Assembly: GCF_003668555.1 (NCBI RefSeq)
Contig: NZ_RCWN01000001.1
Coordinates: 1,338,501-1,402,500 of the forward strand
From: Notoacmeibacter ruber
GTDB taxonomy: Bacteria; Pseudomonadota; Alphaproteobacteria; Rhizobiales; Rhizobiaceae
Direction of reading: 5' to 3'
Length of the DNA stretch: 64,000 nucleotides
Positions 10,325 to 20,530 of this stretch are shown one piece after another. The position numbers and the translations under genes were made by a program. The notes below the pieces were generated by a model. The model was given only the letters and a program-made list of their open reading frames with translations, ran no database searches and was not told the DNA's origin. The first letter of the stretch is position 1. Each line of letters starts with the position of its first letter.

Positions 10325-10678
10325 TTACCGCAAACCGTAATGGGTCATCGCAGTCGTGCGGGCCCGCTCGCCATCATCCTTGGTCAGTTCGTGGATGGTG
10401 TCCTGTGGCGCAGTCTCGAGCTGCTCCTTAGTGAAGGGCACGATATAGCCGCCCTGATTGTCCTCGTAGTTGAGCGAGGCCCAAGGGACGGCATGGTACT
10501 TCTCTCCGACACCAAGGAAGCCGCCGAAACCAACGACGGCAAACTTGATGGTGTCGGATGTCTTGTCGAGAATAACGTCTTCGACTTCACCAATCTTGTC
10601 GCCGGATGTGTTGTAGACGGCGGTACCGATGACGCGCGATGCGCGAATGGCAGTGGTGTGTCCGGTTGCTGTAGGCAT
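10325..10678 (-). CDS. PRC-barrel domain protein
   Basis: A 117-residue protein with one PRC-barrel domain over most of its length. The core strands are visible as ASRVIGTAVYNTSGDKIGEVEDVILD (about 15-40) and IKFAVVGFGGFLGVGEKYHAVPWASL (about 45-70). Such stand-alone PRC-barrel proteins are common in Rhizobiales, often tied to stress or envelope conditions, but without a proven activity. No signal peptide or membrane helix is visible. It is a single-gene unit with its own terminator. Confidence 0.88.
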   Translation of the reverse strand: MPTATGHTTAIRASRVIGTAVYNTSGDKIGEVEDVILDKTSDTIKFAVVGFGGFLGVGEKYHAVPWASLNYEDNQGGYIVPFTKEQLETAPQDTIHELTKDDGERARTTAMTHYGLR

Positions 10679-10791
10679 GGGGCATATCCTCGTGTTGTTC
10701 CCAAAGTTGGAGAACGCGAGGGCCGCCGCACCGTTGCATAAACGTTTTCAACAAAGCTGATAAATCCCAGCGGAGAGCACCCTCGAGACAA

Positions 10792-12528
<1,737 letters not shown>

Positions 12529-12540
12529 TCAAGCTTCCGT

Positions 12541-14376
12541 TCAGTCCTCGACGACCCGCACCGCACCCTTGGCCGCGCTTGTCGTCAAAGCCGCATAGGC
12601 TTTCAGAGCCGTGGTGATCTTGCGGGTCCGTTTCTCGACCGGCTTCCAGCCCTTCTCGTCCTGCTCCTGGCGGCGCGCCGCCATTTCATTGTCATCGATC
12701 GCCAGATGGATCGTGCGGTTCGGAATATCGATCTCGATCGTATCCCCTTCCTGAACCAGACCGATGGCGCCGCCCTCCGCCGCCTCCGGTGAGCAGTGAC
12801 CGATGGAAAGACCGGAAGTGCCGCCGGAGAAACGGCCATCGGTGATGAGCGCGCAATCCTTGCCGAGGCCCTTGGATTTCAGGTAGCTCGTCGGATAGAG
12901 CATTTCCTGCATACCCGGTCCGCCGCGCGGTCCCTCATAACGGATCACGACAACGTCGCCCTTGACGATCTTGTTGGTCAGAATCGCGGAAACGGCACTA
13001 TCCTGACTTTCGAAGACGCGCGCCCTGCCGGTGAATTTGAGAATGCTCTCATCAACGCCGGCTGTCTTCACGATACAGCCATCCTTGGCGATGTTGCCAA
13101 ACAGGACGGCCAGACCGCCATCCTGGCTGAACGCGTGCTCCTTGGAGCGGATGACACCGTTTTCCCGGTCGGTGTCGACGCTCTCCCAGCGCTGGCTTTG
13201 GCTGAAGGCGGTCTGCGTCGGCACGCCACCCGGGGCGGCGCGGTAGAAATCATGCACGTTCTCAGCGTCGGTCCGGGTCACATCCCACCGGTCGAGTGCC
13301 TGTCCGATTGTTTCGGCATGAACCGTCGAACATTCCGTGTTGATGAGGCCAGCCTGCTCGAGCTGGCCGAGAATGCCCATGATACCGCCTGCCCGGTGCA
13401 CATCTTCCATGTGGACGGTCTGAATGGAGGGAGCGACCTTGCAGAGAACCGGCACTTGGCGCGACAGCTTGTCGATATCGGCCATGGTGAAGTCGACCTG
13501 GCCTTCATAGGCGGCCGCAAGAAGGTGCAGAACCGTGTTCGTGGAGCCGCCCATCGCGATATCGAGCGTCATCGCGTTGGAAAACGCGTCGAACGTTGCG
13601 ATCGAGCGCGGCAGAACCCGCTCATCGTTCTGTTCGTAATAGCGGCGTGCAAGGTCCACGATCAGATGACCGGCCTCGACAAAGAGACGTTTGCGGTCGG
13701 CATGGGTCGCCAGGGTGGAGCCGTTGCCGGGCAAGGCGAGGCCGAGAGCTTCGGTGAGGCAGTTCATGGAGTTGGCGGTGAACATGCCGGAGCACGAGCC
13801 GCAGGTCGGGCAGGCGCTCTGTTCTATCGCGGCGACTTCCTCGTCGGAAACGCTGTCATCGGCAGCGACGACCATAGCGTCGACAAGGTCCAGTTTGCGG
13901 GTCTCGCCGTTCCAGACGACCTTGCCAGCCTCCATCGGCCCGCCAGAGACGAAGACGACGGGAATATTCAGCCGAAGCGCCGCCATCAGCATGCCGGGCG
14001 TGATCTTGTCGCAATTGGAAATGCAGACCATGGCATCCGCACAGTGCGCGTTGACCATGTATTCGACACTGTCGGCAATGATCTCGCGGCTCGGCAGGCT
14101 GTACAGCATGCCGTCATGACCCATCGCGATTCCATCGTCGACCGCGATGGTGTTGAACTCCTTGGCGATGCCGCCCGCGCTCTCGATCTCGCGGGCAACC
14201 ATCTGGCCAAGGTCTTTCAAATGCACATGACCCGGCACGAACTGCGTGAAGGAGTTCACGACGGCGATAATGGGTTTGCCGAAGTCTCCTTCCTTCACTC
14301 CGGTAGCGCGCCAGAGGCCGCGAGCTCCGGCCATGTTGCGGCCGTGCGTGGTGGTGCGTGAACGATAGGTCGGCAT
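12541..14376 (-). CDS. ilvD: Dihydroxy-acid dehydratase
   Basis: Fe-S dehydratase of valine, isoleucine and pantothenate synthesis. The 611-residue product has the N-terminal [20 protein letters not shown] and the cluster cysteines in [12 protein letters not shown] (near 125) and [16 protein letters not shown] (near 195). The conserved C-terminal half includes [15 protein letters not shown] and the PEAAEGG motif. It is the first gene after a 68-base gap from the LAB_N gene and is followed by a strong terminator, so it is probably monocistronic. Confidence 0.97.
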   Translation of the reverse strand: MPTYRSRTTTHGRNMAGARGLWRATGVKEGDFGKPIIAVVNSFTQFVPGHVHLKDLGQMVAREIESAGGIAKEFNTIAVDDGIAMGHDGMLYSLPSREIIADSVEYMVNAHCADAMVCISNCDKITPGMLMAALRLNIPVVFVSGGPMEAGKVVWNGETRKLDLVDAMVVAADDSVSDEEVAAIEQSACPTCGSCSGMFTANSMNCLTEALGLALPGNGSTLATHADRKRLFVEAGHLIVDLARRYYEQNDERVLPRSIATFDAFSNAMTLDIAMGGSTNTVLHLLAAAYEGQVDFTMADIDKLSRQVPVLCKVAPSIQTVHMEDVHRAGGIMGILGQLEQAGLINTECSTVHAETIGQALDRWDVTRTDAENVHDFYRAAPGGVPTQTAFSQSQRWESVDTDRENGVIRSKEHAFSQDGGLAVLFGNIAKDGCIVKTAGVDESILKFTGRARVFESQDSAVSAILTNKIVKGDVVVIRYEGPRGGPGMQEMLYPTSYLKSKGLGKDCALITDGRFSGGTSGLSIGHCSPEAAEGGAIGLVQEGDTIEIDIPNRTIHLAIDDNEMAARRQEQDEKGWKPVEKRTRKITTALKAYAALTTSAAKGAVRVVED

Positions 14377-14444
14377 GGGATGTCTCCCGTTTAACTGCTG
14401 GAACCGGGGGTTGTGGGGTCTGTCGCCAAACTTTGCAAGAGGTG

Positions 14445-14756
14445 TCAGCGGCGGCCGCTATTCTCCTGACGGATCAGCCAAAGGTTGCGGGCGTAGATGA
14501 AAACGCCCAGCGACTGGCCTAGAATGAAGACGGGATCCTTTCGCCAGATGGAATAGAGAAGGAGCATCATGCCGCCGCCGATCGAGAACCACCAGAAGGC
14601 CACTGGCACGACAGATTTATGAACCCGTTCAGACGCCAGCCACTGCACGAGAAAACGACCGGTAAACATGAGCTGGCCACCGAGACCGACGATCACCCAC
14701 CAGAATTCGCCCCAATTCGTAACGTTCAGGAAGCGCAGAATATCGTCGGGATTCAC
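14445..14756 (-). CDS. LAB_N domain (lipid-A-disaccharide synthase N-terminal-like) membrane protein
   Basis: A 103-residue integral membrane protein of the LAB_N family, about three helices (regions [37 protein letters not shown] and [21 protein letters not shown]). The conserved ...[14 protein letters not shown]... and FWWFS motifs are present. The start is taken as GTG 14756, whose GTGA overlaps the stop of the upstream GT2 gene. This domain is found fused to LpxB or next to GT2/GT39 genes, and a lipid or lipid-A modification role is inferred from that context; its biochemistry is not established. Confidence 0.85.
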   Translation of the reverse strand: MNPDDILRFLNVTNWGEFWWVIVGLGGQLMFTGRFLVQWLASERVHKSVVPVAFWWFSIGGGMMLLLYSIWRKDPVFILGQSLGVFIYARNLWLIRQENSGRR

Positions 14757-15511
14757 GTTTCGGTCCCCTCGCGGGACTGTGTCGTCAGTATGTCGGCCAT
14801 CGAATTGCGGGTTTTGCGGCGCCTGATAAGCCAGGCCACCGCGATGAGATCCGGAATCCCGACCAGAGCGCGCTGAAGGTTGGAATAGTTCGATCGTCCC
14901 TCCCCTCGTGAGCGATGCGATACATCCACATGGCCCACCGACCAACCATCTCTGGCAAACAGAGCCGGCAGATAACGGTGCATGTGATTGAAGAAGGGAA
15001 GCGCCAGAAAGGCATCACGTCGAAACGCTTTCAGGCCGCAGCCGGTATCTCGGGTTCCATCTTTCAGGACACGGTTTCTCAGCCCGTTGGCGAAGCGGGA
15101 GGCATATTTCTTGGACCAGGTATCCTGCCGTCCGACCCGCTGCCCAGCGATGAGCCCGAGGCGAGAATCACGATTCGGATCAAGGAGGGGCGCGATCAGT
15201 TTGGGAATCTCTGACGGAGGGTTCTGCCCGTCTCCATCCAGTGTGACGATGAATTCGCCTTCCGCGATCTGAACACCACTATGAACCGCTGCGCTCTGGC
15301 CAGCACTCTCGTCGTGTCGCAACACCCGGACCGGACGACCTCCGGCGGTCAGCCCGCGAGCGATCTCTCCGGTTTCGTCATCGGAACCGTCATCGACAAT
15401 CACGAGATCAAAGGCCGGCAGGCTCCGGCACGCCTCATCGATTTCCTCGACCAGGCGACGCACATTGCCCGCTTCGTTCTTCATGGGGATGACGATGGAA
15501 AAGACTGTCAC
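14753..15511 (-). CDS. Glycosyltransferase family 2 (DPM1-like)
   Basis: A 252-residue GT-A fold enzyme of the dolichyl/polyprenyl-phosphate sugar synthase type. It opens with FSIVIPMKNEAGNVRRLVEE, carries the DDGS-type nucleotide motif (VIVDDGSDDETGEI near residue 42) and the DxD equivalent (VTLDGDGQNPP near 92), and has a C-terminal conserved block (HRYLPALFARDG). There is no obvious C-terminal membrane pair, unlike ArnC. It likely makes a lipid-linked sugar that the adjacent GT39 enzyme uses; the sugar is unknown. It follows the GT39 gene by 5 bases and overlaps the LAB_N gene by 4. Confidence 0.9.
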   Translation of the reverse strand: MTVFSIVIPMKNEAGNVRRLVEEIDEACRSLPAFDLVIVDDGSDDETGEIARGLTAGGRPVRVLRHDESAGQSAAVHSGVQIAEGEFIVTLDGDGQNPPSEIPKLIAPLLDPNRDSRLGLIAGQRVGRQDTWSKKYASRFANGLRNRVLKDGTRDTGCGLKAFRRDAFLALPFFNHMHRYLPALFARDGWSVGHVDVSHRSRGEGRSNYSNLQRALVGIPDLIAVAWLIRRRKTRNSMADILTTQSREGTET

Positions 15512-15516
15512 GATAC

Positions 15517-17049
15517 CTACTCGTCCGATTGTGAGGAACCGGTCGGGCAGATCCAGATAATGGACAGATCGAGCCTACGCCGGTCGGGTTCGCTCTCCTG
15601 CGTATCGATCTGCAAGTCAGGCCGGTCGGGGCAAACTCCGTAATCTGGACCGAACCTTTCGGACCACTGGCGAACGTCCTTAGGATCATTGTCGATGACG
15701 AGCAAGAAGGGGCGATCACCCTCTTCCGAAAAACGCAGAAGCCGGTAGTCGTCTACGACCCAGTCCGGACGGCGATGTTTCAGATTACCGGCGACCCATT
15801 GGAAAGGAGCGACGACGTAGGTCCCATTCTTTGCGCCACTGCTTGCCATGCCCTCGACGACAGACCCGAAAGGTGCGTGGCCCCGATCCTTCCAGTAGCG
15901 GCTCTCCAGAGGATGACCCACCAGAACGGCCGCGGCGATCAGCAAAGACACCCCGACCAGTATGGCTCTGCCTTTGTCCGAGATGTGGTGCCAGATCAGG
16001 AGAACCATAGCCGGTCCCGCGAAACTGAAGGCCGGCAGAAGCCAGCGATCTCTCACATTACCGATGCCGGCGATCAGAACACCAAGAAAGAGAATCACGG
16101 AAAAGCAGATGAGATAACGGAGCAAGAACCGCCCCAGACGTTCCGCAGCTTTCGCCTCCTCAACTTCACCCTGTATCGGCGTCTGACGGCGGGGCATCAG
16201 CCACATCAGCAGGGCCGCGAGAACCAGGGACAGGCCGCCATTCGACAAAAGCGCCATGGCGAGTTCCGCAAGCCCGCTCAGCCTTGCCATGAGCGGATTG
16301 TCAGCCGCCATCCGAAGGGACCCGGAAGCACCCGTCGCGAGGGTCAGGTGACTGATGATCCACTGATAGGGGAAGGCGACCAGTGCCGCCGAAAGCGCGA
16401 ACGCGGCGAGGACCTTCGTCCAGGGGAGCCGCATGCGCAGATCCCTGTCCGAGACGGCAGCAACAACAAGAACAAAGGGGATGAAGAGGAAATTGTATTT
16501 CGAAAGAAGGCCGAGTCCGGTCACGAGCCCGAAGGCGAGCCAGCGAAACCAGGAGCCCGGTCTCTGAAGCGCGAGCCAGAAAATGAAGACGGTCAGAAGA
16601 CCGAGGAGAATCGCCGAATTATTATGAGAGAAGGCGCGCTGGGCGTACCAAGCAAAATGAATGTTCAGCTCAAGAGCAAGCGTTGCCGCAAAAGCCATGG
16701 TCGGCCGGCCGACCTGTCTTGCAAAGGCATACATGACCGCAGCGGATGCGAAGCGCACCAGATCACGACCGAGGGAGATCGAGAAGATCGAAATTCCGAA
16801 GAGTTGGAAAAGCGCGTTCTGATACCAGTGGTAGAGCGGCAGTTGCGGGCCGTAGCCCGGCCGATAAAGATTGACCGCGACTGGCAGTTCGGCATCGTCC
16901 CAGTTGAGAGAAACGCCACCGAAGACGACCCGTGCCACGATCAGGGCCGCGAAATAGAGCAGCAGACAGAGCAGCCAAAACCAATCGGCCCCGAAAAGAA
17001 CAGCCGCGCTTTTGCGCGGCTGTTCTGTGTTACTTTTGGTATCGATCAT
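15517..17049 (-). CDS. Glycosyltransferase family 39 (PMT/ArnT-like) membrane protein
   Basis: A 510-residue polytopic membrane glycosyltransferase with about 10-11 hydrophobic segments. After the first helix it has the acidic catalytic-loop motif LNWDDAELPVAVNLY (near 50) and PLYHWYQNALF (near 75), as in GT-C enzymes that use a polyprenyl-phosphate sugar donor. The C-terminal 130 residues form a soluble periplasmic-type domain. The start is uncertain: ATG 17049 has no visible ribosome site, and the first 19 codons contain a strong scoAB-side terminator hairpin (16997-17026). The true start may be further in, or the gene may be expressed by read-through. Confidence 0.85.
   Translation of the reverse strand: MIDTKSNTEQPRKSAAVLFGADWFWLLCLLLYFAALIVARVVFGGVSLNWDDAELPVAVNLYRPGYGPQLPLYHWYQNALFQLFGISIFSISLGRDLVRFASAAVMYAFARQVGRPTMAFAATLALELNIHFAWYAQRAFSHNNSAILLGLLTVFIFWLALQRPGSWFRWLAFGLVTGLGLLSKYNFLFIPFVLVVAAVSDRDLRMRLPWTKVLAAFALSAALVAFPYQWIISHLTLATGASGSLRMAADNPLMARLSGLAELAMALLSNGGLSLVLAALLMWLMPRRQTPIQGEVEEAKAAERLGRFLLRYLICFSVILFLGVLIAGIGNVRDRWLLPAFSFAGPAMVLLIWHHISDKGRAILVGVSLLIAAAVLVGHPLESRYWKDRGHAPFGSVVEGMASSGAKNGTYVVAPFQWVAGNLKHRRPDWVVDDYRLLRFSEEGDRPFLLVIDNDPKDVRQWSERFGPDYGVCPDRPDLQIDTQESEPDRRRLDLSIIWICPTGSSQSDE
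16997..17026 (-). terminator. Intrinsic terminator of scoAB, lying inside the GT39 gene start
   Basis: A 13-bp perfect stem (AGAACAGCCGCGC at 16997-17009 with GCGCGGCTGTTCT at 17014-17026) around a 4-base loop is followed by TTTCGG on the minus strand. It is 34 bases past the scoB stop at 17060 but lies within codons 8-18 of the GT39 gene as opened at ATG 17049. Confidence 0.8.
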
Positions 17050-17059
17050 TTAGAGCCGA

Positions 17060-17689
17060 TCAGGCGACGATCGTCGCTTCGGTCGCGGCCCGCAATTCAT
17101 CCTCGCTGACTCCATCGGCCAGATCGACGATTTTGAGGCCACCCTCGACGACGTCCAGCACACCGAGATTGGTGATGATGCGATCGACCACTCCCTTGCC
17201 GGTCAGCGGTAGGTCGCATTCCTTCAGGACCTTGGATTCACCCTTCTTGTTCTGGTGATCCATCACGACGATGACCCGTCCGACGCCAGCAACGAGATCC
17301 ATCGCGCCGCCCATGCCCTTTACAAGCTTGCCGGGGATCATCCAGTTGGCCAGGTCGCCGTTCTCAGCCACTTCCATGGCGCCGAGAATGGCCATCGCGA
17401 TCTTGCCGCCACGGATCATGCCGAAGCTCATGGCGCTGTCGAAATAGACACTGTGTGGCAGTTCCGTGATCGTCTGCTTGCCCGCATTGATCAGGTCGGG
17501 ATCTTCCTCCCCCTCATAGGGATATGGGCCCATACCCAGCATACCGTTCTCGCTCTGAAGCGTCACGTCGATGCCGTCCGGAATATGGTTGGCGACAAGG
17601 GTGGGAATCCCGATGCCGAGATTCACATACATGCCGTCTTCGAGTTCCTTGGCTGCCCGTTCAGCCATCTGGTCACGACTCCATGCCAT
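17060..17689 (-). CDS. scoB: 3-oxoacid CoA-transferase subunit B
   Basis: Beta subunit (209 residues) of a family I CoA-transferase, most like succinyl-CoA:3-ketoacid CoA-transferase, which activates acetoacetate for ketone-body use. The catalytic glutamate sits in the [12 protein letters not shown] motif near residue 50, and VNLGIGIPT is near residue 25. It is separated from scoA by 3 bases, so the two are co-translated. Substrate assignment (acetoacetate versus 3-oxoadipate) rests on general similarity; no aromatic-pathway genes lie nearby. Confidence 0.92.
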   Translation of the reverse strand: MAWSRDQMAERAAKELEDGMYVNLGIGIPTLVANHIPDGIDVTLQSENGMLGMGPYPYEGEEDPDLINAGKQTITELPHSVYFDSAMSFGMIRGGKIAMAILGAMEVAENGDLANWMIPGKLVKGMGGAMDLVAGVGRVIVVMDHQNKKGESKVLKECDLPLTGKGVVDRIITNLGVLDVVEGGLKIVDLADGVSEDELRAATEATIVA

Positions 17690-17692
17690 GGT

Positions 17693-18397
17693 TCAGGCCT
17701 CCTCGCGCTGGCGGATGGTCCGCTGTTCGATCCGCTTTTCGTGTTCGCCCTGAATAAGGCGGTGGACGTAGATACCGGGAAGGTGAATGCAATCCGGATC
17801 GAGCGAACCGGTTGGTACGATCTCCTCCACCTCGGCCGCGCAGACCTTGCCGCACATAGCCGCCGGCACGTTGAAATTGCGCGCGGTCTTGCGGAAGATC
17901 AGGTTACCCGTTTCGTCGGCTTTCCATGCTTTCACGACTGCGAGATCGGCAAAGATGCCGCGTTCCATGATGTAGGTTTCGCCGTCGAAATCCTTGTGTT
18001 CCTTGCCCTCGGCCACCATCGTGCCCACACCGGTCTTGGTGAAGAAGCCGGGAATTCCCGAGCCGCCAGCCCGCATACGTTCGGCAAGTGTTCCCTGCGG
18101 ATTGAATTCGACCTCGAGCTCCCCGTCGAGATATTGCCGCATGAATTCGGCATTCTCGCCCACATAAGACGACATCATCTTCTTGACCTGCTTGGTGTGG
18201 AGCAGGCGTCCAATGCCGAAATCGTCGACACCGGCATTGTTCGACGCGAAGGTGAGGTCCTTCACACCGCTGTCGCGGATCGCTTCAATCAGCAATTCCG
18301 GAATGCCACACAGGCCAAAACCGCCGGCGGCGATCAGCATTCCGTCTTGGAGGAGGCCCTCAAGCGCCTCTCCGGCCGAACCATAAATCTTTTTCAC
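17693..18397 (-). CDS. scoA: 3-oxoacid CoA-transferase subunit A
   Basis: Alpha subunit (234 residues) of the same CoA-transferase. It has the glycine-rich CoA-binding region [15 protein letters not shown] near residue 25 and the conserved [10 protein letters not shown] motif near 115. GTG 18397 is taken as the start because GAAGGAGG stands 5 bases before it and the family begins KKIYxSAxEAL. An ATG 11 codons upstream (18430) has no ribosome site. Confidence 0.92.
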   Translation of the reverse strand: MKKIYGSAGEALEGLLQDGMLIAAGGFGLCGIPELLIEAIRDSGVKDLTFASNNAGVDDFGIGRLLHTKQVKKMMSSYVGENAEFMRQYLDGELEVEFNPQGTLAERMRAGGSGIPGFFTKTGVGTMVAEGKEHKDFDGETYIMERGIFADLAVVKAWKADETGNLIFRKTARNFNVPAAMCGKVCAAEVEEIVPTGSLDPDCIHLPGIYVHRLIQGEHEKRIEQRTIRQREEA

Positions 18398-18590
18398 AAA
18401 TTCCTCCTTCGCACGTGCGAACTGAGCCATTCAATGCCGCGATTTTTATGTCAAGGCAATGTCGTCGGGGCAGAAATGCAGCAGAGTTTCGCCCAACAGC
18501 GAATTCAGTTGTCCCTGTCGCATTTTGCTGGGATGACGCATTATCGGACATAGCCGATGCTGGATGATGGCGGCCCGCCTGAAGGGGAAA

Positions 18591-19334
18591 CTATAAATCG
18601 CGGCTGTTTGTATTGAAGGAACGCACACCCGTCCGTTCCAGATAATCAAGGATCATGCGTGCTGCATCGTCTGGATCCGGATTGACGAAAACGCTTTCTC
18701 CGCCTTCGCCGGCGCTGCTCGCCTCGCGCATCAGCTTGGGACGGGACCGGCGGGGCCGCTCTTCCAGGGCGAATGCCTCGTCAGGCTCCGACGTTCCCTC
18801 GAAACGCTCGATCACTCCACGCCTCGCTTGCGCATAGGCGAAAGGTACGGGAGCGGGTGCGAGCGGATGCACGGTTGCGACAACCGGCAGACGAACTGTC
18901 ACTCGTCGTTTGGCCCCTTTCGGCAAAGCCTGCTCCATATTCGCAACGCCGGGTTCATCGCCATTTGCAAGGGAGGTCACGTCTGCCATGAGAGGCACGC
19001 CAAGCGCCTCTGCCAAGGCATAGGGAAGGAGCCCGCTATCCTCCCCGCCCTGGCCCCGCCTCCCGGCCAGGATCAGATCAGGCATATCCCGGGAAAAGTG
19101 ATCGCGAAGCCCGGCAAGAGGATCGGCATCCTCTGCAACCTTCAAGCAATCGACCCTCGAAAGCCCATGCCCCAACGCATCGTGGACGGCGACTTCGCTT
19201 TGCCCACAATGCAAGCCTGACAATTGCGCGCTTACTTCCGATGCAAGCGAAATGGCCTGCGCTTCGAGCCGCGGCAGCATCGCCCTGCCGCTGACAGGAT
19301 GCCGGCCCTCGGAAAGGAGAATGACGATCTTCAC
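18591..19334 (-). CDS. etfB: Electron transfer flavoprotein beta subunit, dimethylglycine pathway
   Basis: A 247-residue ETF-beta-like subunit that should carry electrons from dimethylglycine demethylase. The ETF-beta fold is recognisable in MPDLILAGRRGQGGEDSGLLPYALAEALG-type residues (about 90-120), the region that binds nucleotide in ETF-beta. GTG 19334 overlaps the etfA stop by 4 bases (GTGA). It is the last gene of the gbcA-gbcB-dgcA-dgcB-etfA-etfB operon. It is more divergent than housekeeping ETF-beta, as is usual for the copies dedicated to DgcAB. Confidence 0.87.
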   Translation of the reverse strand: MKIVILLSEGRHPVSGRAMLPRLEAQAISLASEVSAQLSGLHCGQSEVAVHDALGHGLSRVDCLKVAEDADPLAGLRDHFSRDMPDLILAGRRGQGGEDSGLLPYALAEALGVPLMADVTSLANGDEPGVANMEQALPKGAKRRVTVRLPVVATVHPLAPAPVPFAYAQARRGVIERFEGTSEPDEAFALEERPRRSRPKLMREASSAGEGGESVFVNPDPDDAARMILDYLERTGVRSFNTNSRDL

Positions 19335-20530
19335 GCGTTTCGCTCCCCAAGAATGCGAAGGAGAGCGGGCATCACTTTCTGGGCATCCTGGACGATCGCC
19401 AGACCCGCCCGCTCGACCATGGCCGCGTGAAGGTCGGTGTTGACGGCAATAACGTGCTCGCACCCTGCAATGCCTTGCAGATGCTGAGGCGCGCCGGCGA
19501 TACCCATCGCAAGATAGCAATCCGCCGAAAGAACCGTTCCCGAAGCCCCGACCTGCGCCTCACGCGGCATCAGGCCGGCATCGCAAACGACACGGCTCGC
19601 CCCGGGCGTCGCTTTCAATGCGTGCGACAGCTCCCTGAAGGCTTCAAAATCGGTAACGCCGTTGCCTGCGGAAACGACAAAATCGGCTTCCGCCAGAGAC
19701 ATGCTGGACGGATCTGCAGGTACGACCTCGCTTTTCAAGATCGAATTATTTTGCTCGGGAGCAAGAGTAACGATTTCGATCGGGCGTGCTTCACAGGGGC
19801 GGTCCATGTAGGCCGCAACGCGGTCTTCGCCGATACTCATGAGCCTTGGCGGGGCACTGGCCTGCTCCCCTCTTCCGCCCCCGCAAGCTCTGACCGACTG
19901 GCGCGCGGTCAGGTGCTCCACGTCACTCATGAGACGTTCGCCCGACCGCATGGCCAACCGACGCGCCAGATCGCCGCCTGAAAGGCTCTCGGGAAACAGG
20001 ATGTGTCGAGGTTCGAGCTCGTTCATGACGGAGAGGATCTGGGAGGCGCGGCAGGAAGCATCGACATCCGTTTCGCCCAGAACAACCAGCCGATCGGCGC
20101 CGGCCTGACCCAGATTTTCGGCATCGCCCCCAACGAGCGCGACCACGGCCCCGCCGCCATCCTTCGCATCGGCAAGCAGCCTTGCTGCTCCGAGAACCTG
20201 CCGGTCGAAGCGCGACAGCCGGCCTCCATCAGCGTCCAGAACCGCGAAGACGAGGAATGCGGGCTCCTCGACAATCCGGATCACCGGCGTCGCGGGTTCG
20301 TTTTTGACTTGAGGACTGACGCCTGAGACCAGCGGCACATGCTGGCTGCGGTCGATCCGCACGCGCCCCTGCCCCGGAACTCGAGCTGTGGCGAAGATGG
20401 TACGCGGATCGCGACGCGGTCGACCGGACGACCGGACTTGCCGCGCACGGTCGTAGCGGGGGCGCGTCGCACCAACAGGGACGAATTGCGCGATCTTCTC
20501 GGCGCGGGGGTCTCTGCGATCGCGGCTCAC
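19331..20530 (-). CDS. etfA: Electron transfer flavoprotein alpha subunit, dimethylglycine pathway
   Basis: A 399-residue ETF-alpha-like subunit. The C-terminal FAD-binding domain is clear (GAPQHLQGIAGCEHVIAVNT near 340, matching the ETF-alpha GxxQHxxG...AIN signature, and ADFVVSAGNGV near 285). The first 70 residues are an arginine-rich extension without recognisable fold. The start at ATG 20530 overlaps the dgcB stop by 4 bases and etfB follows with another 4-base overlap, so the three are tightly coupled. Confidence 0.88.
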   Translation of the reverse strand: MSRDRRDPRAEKIAQFVPVGATRPRYDRARQVRSSGRPRRDPRTIFATARVPGQGRVRIDRSQHVPLVSGVSPQVKNEPATPVIRIVEEPAFLVFAVLDADGGRLSRFDRQVLGAARLLADAKDGGGAVVALVGGDAENLGQAGADRLVVLGETDVDASCRASQILSVMNELEPRHILFPESLSGGDLARRLAMRSGERLMSDVEHLTARQSVRACGGGRGEQASAPPRLMSIGEDRVAAYMDRPCEARPIEIVTLAPEQNNSILKSEVVPADPSSMSLAEADFVVSAGNGVTDFEAFRELSHALKATPGASRVVCDAGLMPREAQVGASGTVLSADCYLAMGIAGAPQHLQGIAGCEHVIAVNTDLHAAMVERAGLAIVQDAQKVMPALLRILGERNA

